A DNA stretch of 64,000 nucleotides from Nostoc sp. CHAB 5824 (GTDB lineage Bacteria; Cyanobacteriota; Cyanobacteriia; Cyanobacteriales; Nostocaceae). Below the pieces are notes generated by a model that worked only from the letters and a program-made list of their open reading frames with translations, made no database searches and had not been told where the DNA came from. Shown here in pieces: positions 27,200-36,545 of the stretch. Location of the stretch: NCBI RefSeq assembly GCF_020829665.1, contig NZ_JAIVFT010000013.1:62001-126000 (forward strand), read 5' to 3'. Made by a program: the position numbers and the translations under genes. Numbering within the stretch: the stretch's first letter is position 1; every line of letters begins with the position of its first letter.

Positions 27200-27799
27200 A
27201 TGACTATAGCTACAACCACAAGCGAAGATCACAGTGCAGGACACGAAGAACATCCAGATTTAAGAGTCTGGGGATTGTTGACATTCCTCGCTTCTGAATC
27301 CCTGATGTTTGGGGGATTTTTTGCCACTTATTTATTTTTCCGTGGTACTACAGCAGTTTGGCCTCCAGAAGGAAGTGAAGTAGAACTACTCGTGCCGACG
27401 ATTAACACCATTATTCTGGTGTCTAGTAGTTTCGTCATCCACTTCGGTGATACGGCGATTAAAAAGAATAACGTCAAGGGAATGCAACTGTGGTACGCAA
27501 TTACCGCAATCATGGGGGCAATTTTCTTAGGTGGTCAGGTTTATGAGTATTCAACTTTAGGATACGGACTGACTACCAACGTCTTCGCCAACTGCTTTTA
27601 TATCATGACAGGGTTCCACGGTTTGCACGTTTTTGTGGGACTGTTATTGATATTACGTGTATTGTGGCGATCGCGTCTTCCCGGTGAATATTCTGCAACC
27701 AATCATACTTTCATCGAAATGACAGAAATTTACTGGCACTTCGTAGACATTATTTGGATTGTTCTATTCACCTTGGTGTACGTTCTCACTTTGTTTTAA
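27200..27799 (+). CDS. coxC: Cytochrome c oxidase subunit III (cox2 type)
   Basis: 199 residues from ATG 27200 (MTIATTTSEDHSAGHEEH), the start that fits the family; an ATG at 27119 would add 27 unusual residues over sequence that contains an inverted repeat (GAATGAA ... TTCATTC). Motifs: RVWGLLTFLASESLMFGGFF, FHGLHVFVGL and HFVDIIWIVLFTLVYVL; five membrane helices are apparent. It completes the oxidase. The 450-nt gap from coxA, filled with a tandem repeat, is unusual for cox operons. Confidence 0.92.
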   Translation: MTIATTTSEDHSAGHEEHPDLRVWGLLTFLASESLMFGGFFATYLFFRGTTAVWPPEGSEVELLVPTINTIILVSSSFVIHFGDTAIKKNNVKGMQLWYAITAIMGAIFLGGQVYEYSTLGYGLTTNVFANCFYIMTGFHGLHVFVGLLLILRVLWRSRLPGEYSATNHTFIEMTEIYWHFVDIIWIVLFTLVYVLTLF

Positions 27800-27877
27800 C
27801 AAAAGTTAGGAGTGAGGAGTAGTAGTTAATAATTTATAACTCATAGTTCCTAACTCCTAACTATCCAGGAGTTTATT

Positions 27878-28363
27878 ATGCAAGTTGATGCAAACAAATT
27901 TTCATGGTTTCAAGTTCCAGAGGACATTAAAAACCTCTTAATTTTAGCTGCACAAAACTGGGATAACACATCAGAATCGGAAAAATATATTCAACAAGCT
28001 TTAGAGCAAACTGGTAACAATACAGATGTCTTGGTAGCAGCATATAGATTTTTCTATTATAAAAATAATTATTCTCTTGCATTGCAAACAACAGTTAAGT
28101 TATTAGATAAAATTAAAGAAATAGAACAATTTCCCGATGACTGGAAGCAACTTAAGCCGATATTAGTCAATCGCAAAGAAGATCCACAAATTCGATTGTA
28201 CTTAAATGCTTATGCTGCTTCTGGATTAGTACTAGCAAAGTTAGGAGCAATTGAGGAAGCGAAAGAAATTAGCACCAGAGTCAAACAAATAGACGACAAG
28301 AATGATTTTGGCGCCGGGATTCTTTTGGATATTTTGACACGTCCGGCAGAAGAAGATGATTAA
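27878..28363 (+). CDS. Helical-repeat (TPR-like) hypothetical protein in the cox/nif cluster
   Basis: 161 residues starting after a CCAGGAG ribosome site. All-helical pattern with TPR-like units (AAQNWDNTSESEKYIQQALE, AYRFFYYKNNYSLALQTTVK, AYAASGLVLAKLGAIEEAKE). No signal peptide. It starts 78 nt after coxC and is probably in the same transcript. Likely a protein-binding adaptor; I can assign no partner. Confidence 0.65.
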   Translation: MQVDANKFSWFQVPEDIKNLLILAAQNWDNTSESEKYIQQALEQTGNNTDVLVAAYRFFYYKNNYSLALQTTVKLLDKIKEIEQFPDDWKQLKPILVNRKEDPQIRLYLNAYAASGLVLAKLGAIEEAKEISTRVKQIDDKNDFGAGILLDILTRPAEEDD

Positions 28364-28396
28364 TCAGTCAACAATCAACCATCAAGGTGAACAATC

Positions 28397-28567
28397 ATGA
28401 ACAATTGGCTATCTACCATATCATATTCCTCTTACTCTCTCTTAGGAGCGGCAATTGATAGTAACTCTATCTTTCCTGCTGTCACCATACCTACTAAACT
28501 TCCTGTAGGTAATATTCCTAATATCTCCCCCATCGTTATCATTCAATCTTCTCAGCTATCAATTTAA
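28397..28567 (+). CDS. Candidate 56-residue small protein
   Basis: ATG 28397 follows AAGGTGA at a plausible distance and the frame ends at TAA 28565-28567, 5 nt before the cupin start. The product (MNNWLSTISYSSYSLLGAAI...) is hydrophobic, Ser/Pro/Ile rich and without charge clusters. It may be real, given the tight packing, or a leader. No family recognised. Confidence 0.35.
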   Translation: MNNWLSTISYSSYSLLGAAIDSNSIFPAVTIPTKLPVGNIPNISPIVIIQSSQLSI

Positions 28568-28572
28568 AAGTT

Positions 28573-29184
28573 ATGAAAGGTAGGGATTGGCTGCTAACGG
28601 GGGACGGTGATTATCAAGTTTGTAAATCTGTAAGAGCATGGGATTTATTGAGAGAAAATTACCGCCTTTATCGCTTTTTAACTGAGGTGGAAGATGTTCT
28701 CAAGAGTGTAGATGATGAAGTCAGCTGTCTACCAGAAATCCGAATGCTAGTAAGGCGCTTGATAGTAAATTCTTACTGGGTGGGAAGTCAATCTTTAGAG
28801 CCTTCCTCCCAAACTGGAACCTCTGTTTTACTCCTATACGATGAATTAGGTTTTCCGTTGACAGTGCAAACAGTAACATTTGCATCGGGAACCCGATCAA
28901 CCATTCATAATCATGGGACGTGGGGAATAGTAGCGGTGTTAAAAGGCCAGGAAAAAAATAGTTTTTGGCGACGCACTCATAGCCCAGAATTTCAGGAGAA
29001 AATTGAACAGACGGGAGAGGTAACTCTATTTCCCGGCGATATTATTAGCTTCACTCCCGATGCAATTCACAGTGTAGAAGCAGTGGGTGATGAACCAACT
29101 GTGACTTTTAATATCTACGGCGAAACTGATCCGAATGAGAGATTTGAGTTTGACTCAATTACTCATAAGGCTAGGAATTTTTAA
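28573..29184 (+). CDS. Cupin-domain protein (cysteine-dioxygenase-like fold)
   Basis: 203 residues. The cupin core carries TIHNHGTWGIVAVLKGQEKN (His pair plus later residues binding a metal) and FPGDIISFTPDAIHSVEA with the third His. This resembles the predicted metal-dependent double-stranded beta-helix group that includes cysteine dioxygenases. The reaction is unknown. It sits between the cox operon and a nitrogenase-associated gene, so a role in heterocyst redox or sulfur metabolism is a guess from context. Confidence 0.75.
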   Translation: MKGRDWLLTGDGDYQVCKSVRAWDLLRENYRLYRFLTEVEDVLKSVDDEVSCLPEIRMLVRRLIVNSYWVGSQSLEPSSQTGTSVLLLYDELGFPLTVQTVTFASGTRSTIHNHGTWGIVAVLKGQEKNSFWRRTHSPEFQEKIEQTGEVTLFPGDIISFTPDAIHSVEAVGDEPTVTFNIYGETDPNERFEFDSITHKARNF

Positions 29185-29212
29185 TTAGGAATCGTCAGGA
29201 TTAGTTTGATCG

Positions 29213-29255
29213 GTTTGTAGTTAGATGCTTTAGTGTTAAAGCGTCAACTACAAAC
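29213..29255. repeat. Palindromic repeat with GTTTGTAGT ends
   Basis: GTTTGTAGTTAGATGCTTTA folds onto TTAAAGCGTCAACTACAAAC with a few mismatches. The same ends bound a related 58-bp copy at 39456-39513. It may serve as a terminator for the cupin gene. Confidence 0.6.
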
Positions 29256-29280
29256 AATTGAGTAATTAGGAGATAGTTGA

Positions 29281-29763
29281 ATGGCAAGAGTAGTTTTCTA
29301 TAGTAAACCAGGCTGTAAAGGTGGTACTAAGCAAAAAGTTTTGCTAACAGCTGCTGGTCATGAGGTGATACCATACAACCTGCTAACAGAACCTTGGACA
29401 GTTGAAAGGTTGCGTTCATTCTTTGGCGATCGCCCCGTAGCCGAATGGTTTAATCCTTCCGCCCCAAAGGTAAAATCTGGTGAGGTGGTTCCTGAAAAAC
29501 TGGATGAACAAACCGCTTTGGCGCTGATGTTGAGAGAGCCACTATTGATTCGCCGTCCTTTGTTAGAAGTAGGTGAACAGCGCGAGGTAGGATTTGATGT
29601 ACAAAAGATTGATGCTTGGATTGGCTTACAAGCTGTGGATGAATCCTTGCGAGAAATCAGCGAAAATCTGATGAAGGAGAATTTGCAAGGCTGCTTCCAC
29701 GGTCATGATCATCATCATGAACATGGTCATGAACGCCAAAAGCAAGGCAACTGTAAGCATTAG
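29281..29763 (+). CDS. Nitrogenase-associated ArsC/Spx-like protein
   Basis: 160 residues with an AGGAG ribosome site. Thioredoxin-like ArsC fold: VVFYSKPGCKGGTKQKVLL (single Cys rather than CxxC), LLTEPWTVERLRSFFGDRPV, and LLIRRPLLEVGEQREVGFD. This is the family annotated as nitrogenase-associated protein. The C terminus is a His-rich tail (FHGHDHHHEHGHERQ) with two Cys, a likely metal-binding extension. Its position at the end of the patB-fdxB-cox cluster supports a link to nitrogen fixation. Confidence 0.85.
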   Translation: MARVVFYSKPGCKGGTKQKVLLTAAGHEVIPYNLLTEPWTVERLRSFFGDRPVAEWFNPSAPKVKSGEVVPEKLDEQTALALMLREPLLIRRPLLEVGEQREVGFDVQKIDAWIGLQAVDESLREISENLMKENLQGCFHGHDHHHEHGHERQKQGNCKH

Positions 29764-29971
29764 TACAGAATTTTTGCAGTGATGTAATCTGTTAAAACCT
29801 CAATGATTGGGTTTGAGATGCAACAATGCTCTCAAGTCCCAACATACAAATTTGGAGTGAATTAGTCTTTGTAACATGTCGTGAAATTATGCTGATTTTT
29901 GTCACAAATGTTACAAAGATAAACTTGCATGGGCATAGTAAGTATGCTTAATATTGCAAGAATAAAAAACA

Positions 29972-32900
29972 ATGACACCTACTTTATCTGGTTATCAACT
30001 CCTCGAAACCCTTCACTCCGGTAGTAAAACCGTCATTTATCGTGGACGGCGAAAAACCGATAACGCCTCTGTCATTGTCAAAACTCTCTTGTGCGAACAT
30101 CCACTCTTAGAAGACATAGCTCGACTGCGCCACGAATATCAAATCATTGAGCCTCTGCAAATTCCTGGCATTGTTAAAGCCTACGAGTTAAAGAATTATC
30201 AGCATGGACTGGCTTTGGTTTTGGAAGACATTCCAGGTTGCTTGCTCCAAGAAGTGATTGCAACTCAAACAACCAGCTTGATTACTTTTCTCAAGGTGGG
30301 GATTAATCTAGCACATATTTTAGGAGAACTACACGCCCAACAGATTATTCATAAAGATATTAAGCCGCACAATATTATAATTGACCCCGATTCTGGTGAA
30401 GCCAAACTGATTGATTTCAGTATCTCCTCGCGCCTTGATAAAGAAAATCCCACCTTGAGCAATCCTAATTTGCTCGAAGGTACGCTTGCTTATATGTCGC
30501 CTGAACAGACAGGCAGAATGAACCGGGCGGTTGACTATCGCACTGATTTTTATTCACTGGGTGTCACTTTATATGAAATGCTGACGGGTACTTTGCCCTT
30601 TCAAGCTGTTGATCCGATGGAGTTGATCCACTGTCACATTGCCAAAACACCAGCCGCACCTTGTAGCGAAACCGTGTGTCGCGTTCTGGAAGATGTGCCA
30701 GAAGCTATTAGTGCAGTTATTTTAAAATTATTAGCGAAAACAGCAGAAGAGCGGTATCAAAGCGCCTGGGGACTAAAAGCGGATTTAGAGGAATGCTTGT
30801 TTCAACTTCATGCGACTGGAAAAATTGAAAACTTTGTACCGGGAAGACAAGACAAATCCGGGCATTTTTCGATTCCCCAAACGCTATACGGACGCGAGGC
30901 AGAAGTAGCAACATTGATGGCTGCCTTTAAGCGTGTGGCAGGTGGTAGTAGCGAACTCATGCTCGTCTCTGGTTATTCGGGGATTGGAAAGACGAGTGTC
31001 GTCAATGAAGTTCATAAACCGATTGTAGGAGCAAGGGGTTATTTCATTGCAGGTAAATTTGACCAGTTCAAGCGCAATATTCCTTATGCATCGTTGATTC
31101 AGGCGTTCCAATCTTTAATTCAGCAATTGCTTACTGAAAGCGAAGCCCAAATCCGAGTGTGGAAAGACAAACTGCTCACCGCGTTGGGAGAGAATGGGCA
31201 AGTCATTATCGATGTGATTCCAGAAGTCGAACTAATTATTGGTACTGTGCCATCCGTAACACAATTGGGTGCGGCTGAATCTCAAAATCGCTTCAATCGT
31301 GTTTTTGGGCAATTCATTGGCGTATTCACGACCCAAGACCATCCCTTGGTTGTGTTTCTCGATGATTTGCAGTGGGCAGATTCGGCATCGCTGAATTTAA
31401 TTGAGCTATTGATGACAGATAGCGATCGCAAATATTTATTATTAATTGGGGCATACCGCGATAACGAAGTGTCACCCACCCATCCGCTCATGCTCAGTTT
31501 GGACAAGATTCAATCGAATCGTGCAGCGGTGAATAACATCGTCTTGGCATCGTTGCAATTAACGGATGTGGAAGCGTTAATTAGCGATACGTTGAATGAC
31601 ACAGAAGCCAGCAAACCACTGGCAGAATTACTGTTCCACAAAACTGGAGGAAACCCTTTCTTCTTAACGCAACTGCTGAAAACTCTACATCAAGAAGACT
31701 TGTTAACGTATGAGTTTCATGCAGGAGTATGGCAGTGGAATATCCAACATATTCAAGCGATCGGTCTTACCGACCTGAATGTTGTTGAACTGACGGCGAG
31801 AAATATTCGTAAACTGTCTCTAGAAACGCAAGAAGTACTGAAACTGGCTGCTTGTATTGGCAACACGTTCAATCTGGATGTATTGGCGATCGTTAATAAA
31901 GCATCTTCTTTAACAACTGCGGCGCAATTGTGGTCAGCCCTACAAGCTGGGTTAATTTTGCCGTTAAATCAGGACTACAAAATTCCCTTAGCGTTTAGTC
32001 AGGAGAATTCAGGCGGCGTTACCTTAACTGATGTCAAAGTTGATTACAAGTTTTTACATGACCGAGTGCAGCAAGCAGCGTATTCTCTAATTCCCGATGA
32101 GCAGAAGAAAGCAACGCATCTAAAAATTGGTCAATTACTGCTGCTAAATACTACATCAGAAGAACGCAAAGAAAATATATTTGCTTTAGTTAATCAACTC
32201 AATTACGGTGCTGATTTACTGATATCTGAAACAGAAAAATATGAATTTGCTGAACTAAATCTCATCGCAGGTCAAAGAGCGAAAGCAGCCACAGCACACG
32301 ATTCTGCCGTCAAATATTTGCAAGTAGGTTTAGGATTGTTAGCAGAAGAAAGCTGGAAGTGTCAATATGAACTGGCATTAGCGCTGCACTCAGAAGCAGC
32401 AGAGGCAGCTTTTTTGAGTGGTGATTTTAACGAAATGCAGAGATGCGTTGAGGTAGTGCTAAACCGCGCTAAAACGCTACTCGACAAAGTGAAAGTCTAT
32501 GAAGTCCAGATGCAAGCTTACATGGGGCAGAACAGACTGATAGAAGCAGTTAATACCGCGCTACAAGTTTTAAAACTGTTAGGGGTGGAGTTTCCCCAAG
32601 AGCCGAATGCGTCAGACATTGGGGAGGCACTAGAGAAAACTGCGACAATTTTGATTGGAACGCGAATAGAGGATTTAATTGACCTGCCTCAAATGAGCGA
32701 TTGCTATAAACTAGCAGCTATGCGACTGTTATCAAGTATCTTTGCACCTGCATACATTGCTGCGCCTGCACTGTTGCCCTTGACGGTGTGCAAACAAGTA
32801 CAATTATCCGTCCAATATGGTAATGCTTCCGTTTCTCCCTTTGCTTATGCCAATTATGGTTTTCTGCTTTGTGGAGTTATGGGAGATATTGATTCGGGTT

Positions 32901-35470
32901 ATCAGTTTGGTCAGTTGGCTTTAAATCTAGTGTCTAAGTTAAATGCTCAAGAAATCAAAGCCAAGACAGCCTTCATAGTAAATCTATTTATCCGACATTG
33001 CAAAGAGCATCTCAGACAAACCTTAGAGCCTTTGGTGTCAGCTTACTCTAGCGGTATGGAAACAGGAGATTTAGAATATGCAGGCTATAGTCTACTACAG
33101 TACTCCTGTTCAGCTTACTATAGCGGCAAAGAACTGACTGGACTTGAAAAAGAGATAGCAATCAACAGAGATGCTATTCATAAAATCAAGCAAGAAACAG
33201 CACTCAATTATATAGAAATCTATTGGCAGGCTATATTAAATCTGCTCGGAAAAAGTGAAAATCCTTGCCGTCTTCAGGGTGAAGTTTGCAATGAGCAAAT
33301 GAAGTTGCCATCGTACCAGGAAGCAAATGACAAAGCGGGAGTTGCCTATATATATATAAACAAACTTTTACTTTGTTATTGGTTTGAAAATTACTCTCAA
33401 GCGATTGAGAATATCGCTATAGCAGAGAAGTATTTAGATGCAGCGGTAGGAATGCCCGTTGTTCCTCTCTTCTATTTCTACGATTCTCTGGTGCGGTTGG
33501 CGGTGTATTCTGATACTCCACAGTCAGATCAACAGGGCATTCTTGAAAGAGTACAAAGTAATCAAGAAAAAATGCTCAAATGGGCGCATCATGCCCCGAT
33601 GAATCATCTGCACAAATTCTATTTAGTAGAGGCAGAACGGCATCGTGTTTTAGGCGAAAAAATCGAAGCAATCGAGATGTATGATCAAGCGATCGCACTT
33701 GCCAAAGAAAACGAGTACATCAACGAAGAAGCACTCGCTCACGAACTCGCTGCCAAATTCTATTTGTCATGGGGGAAAGAAGCGATCGCCCGCACCTACA
33801 TGACTAACGCTTACTATGCCTATAGCCATTGGGGTGCGATCGCAAAAGTCAAAGATTTAGAAGCACGTTATCCGCAATTGATTGTGCGATCAAACACAGA
33901 AAAATTACAAACGAATTACCTGCAAACGATTCAAACAAGCTCTACGACTACCGGAGGCACTGAAATTTTCGACTTGATGACGGTGATGAAAGCTTCACAA
34001 GTCTTGTCAGAAGAAATGGTGCTGAGTCGCTTGCTCGAAAAACTGATGAAAAATGTCATCGAAAATGCTGGCGCTCAACAAGGTTACTTTATTGGTAAAC
34101 ACGAGAATCAATGGATGCTAGAAGCGACGGGAATAGTTGTAGGTAAGGAGGTTAGCGTTGTTGTTAACGCAGAGGATAAAACTAATTCACCTTTACTCCC
34201 GCTTGCCTTATTCAATTATGTCGAAAGAACCAGAAACAATCTGGTCTTAGACGATGCTGTTAAAGACTCCCGTTTTGCGGCTGATGCTTATATCACCACT
34301 TACCAATCTAAGTCGATTTTGTGTCTACCATTGATTCACTCTGGCAAGTTTACTGGTATTCTTTACCTAGAAAATAATCTCATTCCTGGTGCGTTTACCA
34401 CAGAACGGGTGAATGTGCTGAATTTGTTGATAGCACAAATTTCGATTGCGATCGACAATGCCCGTCTCTATACCAACCTGCAAGCTTACTCGGAACAACT
34501 GGAAGCTAAATCACAAGAACTCGAAGCTAAAAATGAAGCTTTGCAAGCATCTGAAACGCGAGAGCGAGAAAAAGCCGAACAACTCGAAAAATCTCTGCAT
34601 AAATTACAACAAACTCAGGCTCAACTTGTGCAGACGGAGAAAATGTCGAGCTTAGGGCAACTGGTAGCTGGCGTTGCCCACGAAATCAACAATCCGGTCA
34701 ATTTTATCTTTGGCAACCTGACTCATGCCAACGGTTACACTCAAGAGGTGCTGGGACTATTGGAACTTTACCAGAAACATTACCCATCTCCCCATCCAGA
34801 GATTCAGGAAGAAGCAGAGGCTATCGATCTAGAATTTGTGCTAGAAGACCTGCCTAAGCTACTGTCTTCTATGCGAGTTGGGGCAGACCGGATTCGGCAA
34901 ATTGTTGCTTCTCTGCGAAACTTCTCACGCATGGACGAATCTGAAATCAAAGCTGTTAATATTCATGACGGCATCGACAGTACCCTAATGATTCTGCAAC
35001 ACCGCCTCAAAGCAAAGTCAGATCGTGTCGGTATTGAGCTTGTTAAACACTATGGCAACCTGCCCCAAGTGGAATGCTATGCAGGGCAGCTAAATCAAGT
35101 GTTTATGAATGTGTTGAGTAATGCGATCGATGCTTTGGAAGAATCATTAGCAAAAAATCAAGGACAAATGAGTAGTCCAACTATTACTATTTACACTAAA
35201 CAAATTGATGCTTATCAAATCGAAATTCGGATTGCAGACAATGGTCTAAGTATCCCAGAGTCTGTTCGGCAACGTCTGTTCGACCCTTTCTTCACCACTA
35301 AACCTGTGGGCAAAGGAACAGGTATGGGTTTGTCGATTAGTTACCAAATTGTCACTGAAAAACATGGTGGTTCACTCTCTTGCACCTCAGAACCCGGCGA
35401 GGGAGCGGAGTTTCAAATCCGCATTCCAATTTGCCAGGAAGTCAGCAAGAACGTTGCTGTTGGAGTCTAG
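29972..35470 (+). CDS. Hybrid Ser/Thr kinase - AAA ATPase - GAF - histidine kinase
   Basis: 1832 residues. Order: eukaryotic-type kinase (~8-270; catalytic IIHKDIKPHNIIID; the DFG position reads DFS; GTLAYMSPEQTGRMNR); AAA/STAND ATPase (~300-600; P-loop SGYSGIGKTSVV near residue 332; VVFLDDLQWADS); long helical-repeat region (~650-1300); GAF domain (~1335-1500); short coiled coil; histidine kinase with H-box GVAHEINNPVNF (~1568), N-box NQVFMNVLSNAIDAL and G-boxes IADNGLSIPE and GKGTGMGLSIS. No receiver domain or membrane segment. This architecture is expanded in Nostoc, where relatives act in heterocyst or stress signalling. Target unknown; no response regulator gene is adjacent. Confidence 0.92.
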   Translation: MTPTLSGYQLLETLHSGSKTVIYRGRRKTDNASVIVKTLLCEHPLLEDIARLRHEYQIIEPLQIPGIVKAYELKNYQHGLALVLEDIPGCLLQEVIATQTTSLITFLKVGINLAHILGELHAQQIIHKDIKPHNIIIDPDSGEAKLIDFSISSRLDKENPTLSNPNLLEGTLAYMSPEQTGRMNRAVDYRTDFYSLGVTLYEMLTGTLPFQAVDPMELIHCHIAKTPAAPCSETVCRVLEDVPEAISAVILKLLAKTAEERYQSAWGLKADLEECLFQLHATGKIENFVPGRQDKSGHFSIPQTLYGREAEVATLMAAFKRVAGGSSELMLVSGYSGIGKTSVVNEVHKPIVGARGYFIAGKFDQFKRNIPYASLIQAFQSLIQQLLTESEAQIRVWKDKLLTALGENGQVIIDVIPEVELIIGTVPSVTQLGAAESQNRFNRVFGQFIGVFTTQDHPLVVFLDDLQWADSASLNLIELLMTDSDRKYLLLIGAYRDNEVSPTHPLMLSLDKIQSNRAAVNNIVLASLQLTDVEALISDTLNDTEASKPLAELLFHKTGGNPFFLTQLLKTLHQEDLLTYEFHAGVWQWNIQHIQAIGLTDLNVVELTARNIRKLSLETQEVLKLAACIGNTFNLDVLAIVNKASSLTTAAQLWSALQAGLILPLNQDYKIPLAFSQENSGGVTLTDVKVDYKFLHDRVQQAAYSLIPDEQKKATHLKIGQLLLLNTTSEERKENIFALVNQLNYGADLLISETEKYEFAELNLIAGQRAKAATAHDSAVKYLQVGLGLLAEESWKCQYELALALHSEAAEAAFLSGDFNEMQRCVEVVLNRAKTLLDKVKVYEVQMQAYMGQNRLIEAVNTALQVLKLLGVEFPQEPNASDIGEALEKTATILIGTRIEDLIDLPQMSDCYKLAAMRLLSSIFAPAYIAAPALLPLTVCKQVQLSVQYGNASVSPFAYANYGFLLCGVMGDIDSGYQFGQLALNLVSKLNAQEIKAKTAFIVNLFIRHCKEHLRQTLEPLVSAYSSGMETGDLEYAGYSLLQYSCSAYYSGKELTGLEKEIAINRDAIHKIKQETALNYIEIYWQAILNLLGKSENPCRLQGEVCNEQMKLPSYQEANDKAGVAYIYINKLLLCYWFENYSQAIENIAIAEKYLDAAVGMPVVPLFYFYDSLVRLAVYSDTPQSDQQGILERVQSNQEKMLKWAHHAPMNHLHKFYLVEAERHRVLGEKIEAIEMYDQAIALAKENEYINEEALAHELAAKFYLSWGKEAIARTYMTNAYYAYSHWGAIAKVKDLEARYPQLIVRSNTEKLQTNYLQTIQTSSTTTGGTEIFDLMTVMKASQVLSEEMVLSRLLEKLMKNVIENAGAQQGYFIGKHENQWMLEATGIVVGKEVSVVVNAEDKTNSPLLPLALFNYVERTRNNLVLDDAVKDSRFAADAYITTYQSKSILCLPLIHSGKFTGILYLENNLIPGAFTTERVNVLNLLIAQISIAIDNARLYTNLQAYSEQLEAKSQELEAKNEALQASETREREKAEQLEKSLHKLQQTQAQLVQTEKMSSLGQLVAGVAHEINNPVNFIFGNLTHANGYTQEVLGLLELYQKHYPSPHPEIQEEAEAIDLEFVLEDLPKLLSSMRVGADRIRQIVASLRNFSRMDESEIKAVNIHDGIDSTLMILQHRLKAKSDRVGIELVKHYGNLPQVECYAGQLNQVFMNVLSNAIDALEESLAKNQGQMSSPTITIYTKQIDAYQIEIRIADNGLSIPESVRQRLFDPFFTTKPVGKGTGMGLSISYQIVTEKHGGSLSCTSEPGEGAEFQIRIPICQEVSKNVAVGV

Positions 35471-35495
35471 AGGCTGAAATACGGCTCTCAATACG

Positions 35496-35575
35496 GTTCG
35501 GGGAAAGGGGAAAGGCGAAAGGTTTTGAATACATCCTTTACCCTTTACCCCTTCCCCCTTCCCCTTTCCTCAGAC
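35496..35575. terminator. G/A-rich to C/T-rich palindrome between converging genes
   Basis: GGGGAAAGGGGAAAGGCGAAAGG is mirrored by CCTTTACCCTTTACCCC about 30 nt later. It lies between the stops of the kinase gene and cysK and can act as a bidirectional terminator. Related interspersed pieces occur near 8455 and 19060. Confidence 0.55.
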
Positions 35576-35585
35576 CATTGTCTCC

Positions 35586-36545
35586 TTAACGGACACCAGC
35601 AGTTTCTAACGACAAGTCTTGGAACATGGGTGTGCTGAGGTAACGTTCACCAAAGGAAGGCTGAATCATCACGATTAAACGTCCGGCGTTTTCTGGACGT
35701 TTACCTACTTGGATTGCAGCACACAAAGCTGCACCAGAGGATATACCAGACAATAAGCCTTCTTCTTTTGCCAAACGGCGTCCATAAGCGATCGCTTGTT
35801 CATCGCTGACTCTAATTACTTCATCAACCAATTCTAGGCGGAGAACATCGGGGATAAATCCGGCCCCAATACCTTGAATTCTGTGTGGCCCGGCTTCACC
35901 ACCGGAGAGAACTGGGCTATTGCTGGGTTCAACTGCGATCGCTTGAAAAGTCTGTTTGCGTTGTTTGAGTACTTCTGCAATACCAGTAATCGTTCCACCA
36001 GTACCTACCCCAGCAATGACAATATCCACTTCCCCGTCTGTATCTGCCCAAATTTCTTCGGCGGTGGTTTCTTGGTGAACTTTAGGATTGGCAGGGTTGC
36101 GGAATTGTTGCAGCATAAAAGCATTGGGAGTATTAGCCACAATGTCCTCGGCTTTGCGAATAGCTCCTCGCATTCCCTCCGCACCTGGTGTCAATTCCAA
36201 AGCTGCACCATAAGCTCTGAGCATAGCTCGTCGTTCTTGACTCATTGTCTCTGGCATTGTCAAAATCAAACGGTAGCCACGCGCCGCTGCTACCATCGCT
36301 AGAGCAATACCTGTATTACCTGAAGTAGGCTCAACTAAAATGGTTTTTCCAGGTTCAATTGAGCCAGCTGCTTCTGCTGAGAGTACCATACTTAACCCAA
36401 TGCGGTCTTTCACCGAAGCTGCTGGGTTCATACCTTCTAATTTGGCAACTATTCTTGCTACTACTCCCTCAGCTTGAGGAATCTTGTTCAGTTGAACTAA
36501 AGGAGTTCGTCCGATAAGTTCTGTTATGTCTTGAGCAATCCGCAT
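35586..36545 (-). CDS. cysK: Cysteine synthase A (O-acetylserine sulfhydrylase)
   Basis: 319 residues, full length. PLP lysine in AASVKDRIGLSM (residues ~42-53), substrate loop TSGNTGIALAM, phosphate-binding GTGGTITG, and ISSGAALCAA near the C terminus. It makes cysteine from O-acetylserine and sulfide. It stands alone and converges on the kinase gene. No riboswitch or operator was recognised upstream. Confidence 0.95.
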   Translation of the reverse strand: MRIAQDITELIGRTPLVQLNKIPQAEGVVARIVAKLEGMNPAASVKDRIGLSMVLSAEAAGSIEPGKTILVEPTSGNTGIALAMVAAARGYRLILTMPETMSQERRAMLRAYGAALELTPGAEGMRGAIRKAEDIVANTPNAFMLQQFRNPANPKVHQETTAEEIWADTDGEVDIVIAGVGTGGTITGIAEVLKQRKQTFQAIAVEPSNSPVLSGGEAGPHRIQGIGAGFIPDVLRLELVDEVIRVSDEQAIAYGRRLAKEEGLLSGISSGAALCAAIQVGKRPENAGRLIVMIQPSFGERYLSTPMFQDLSLETAGVR

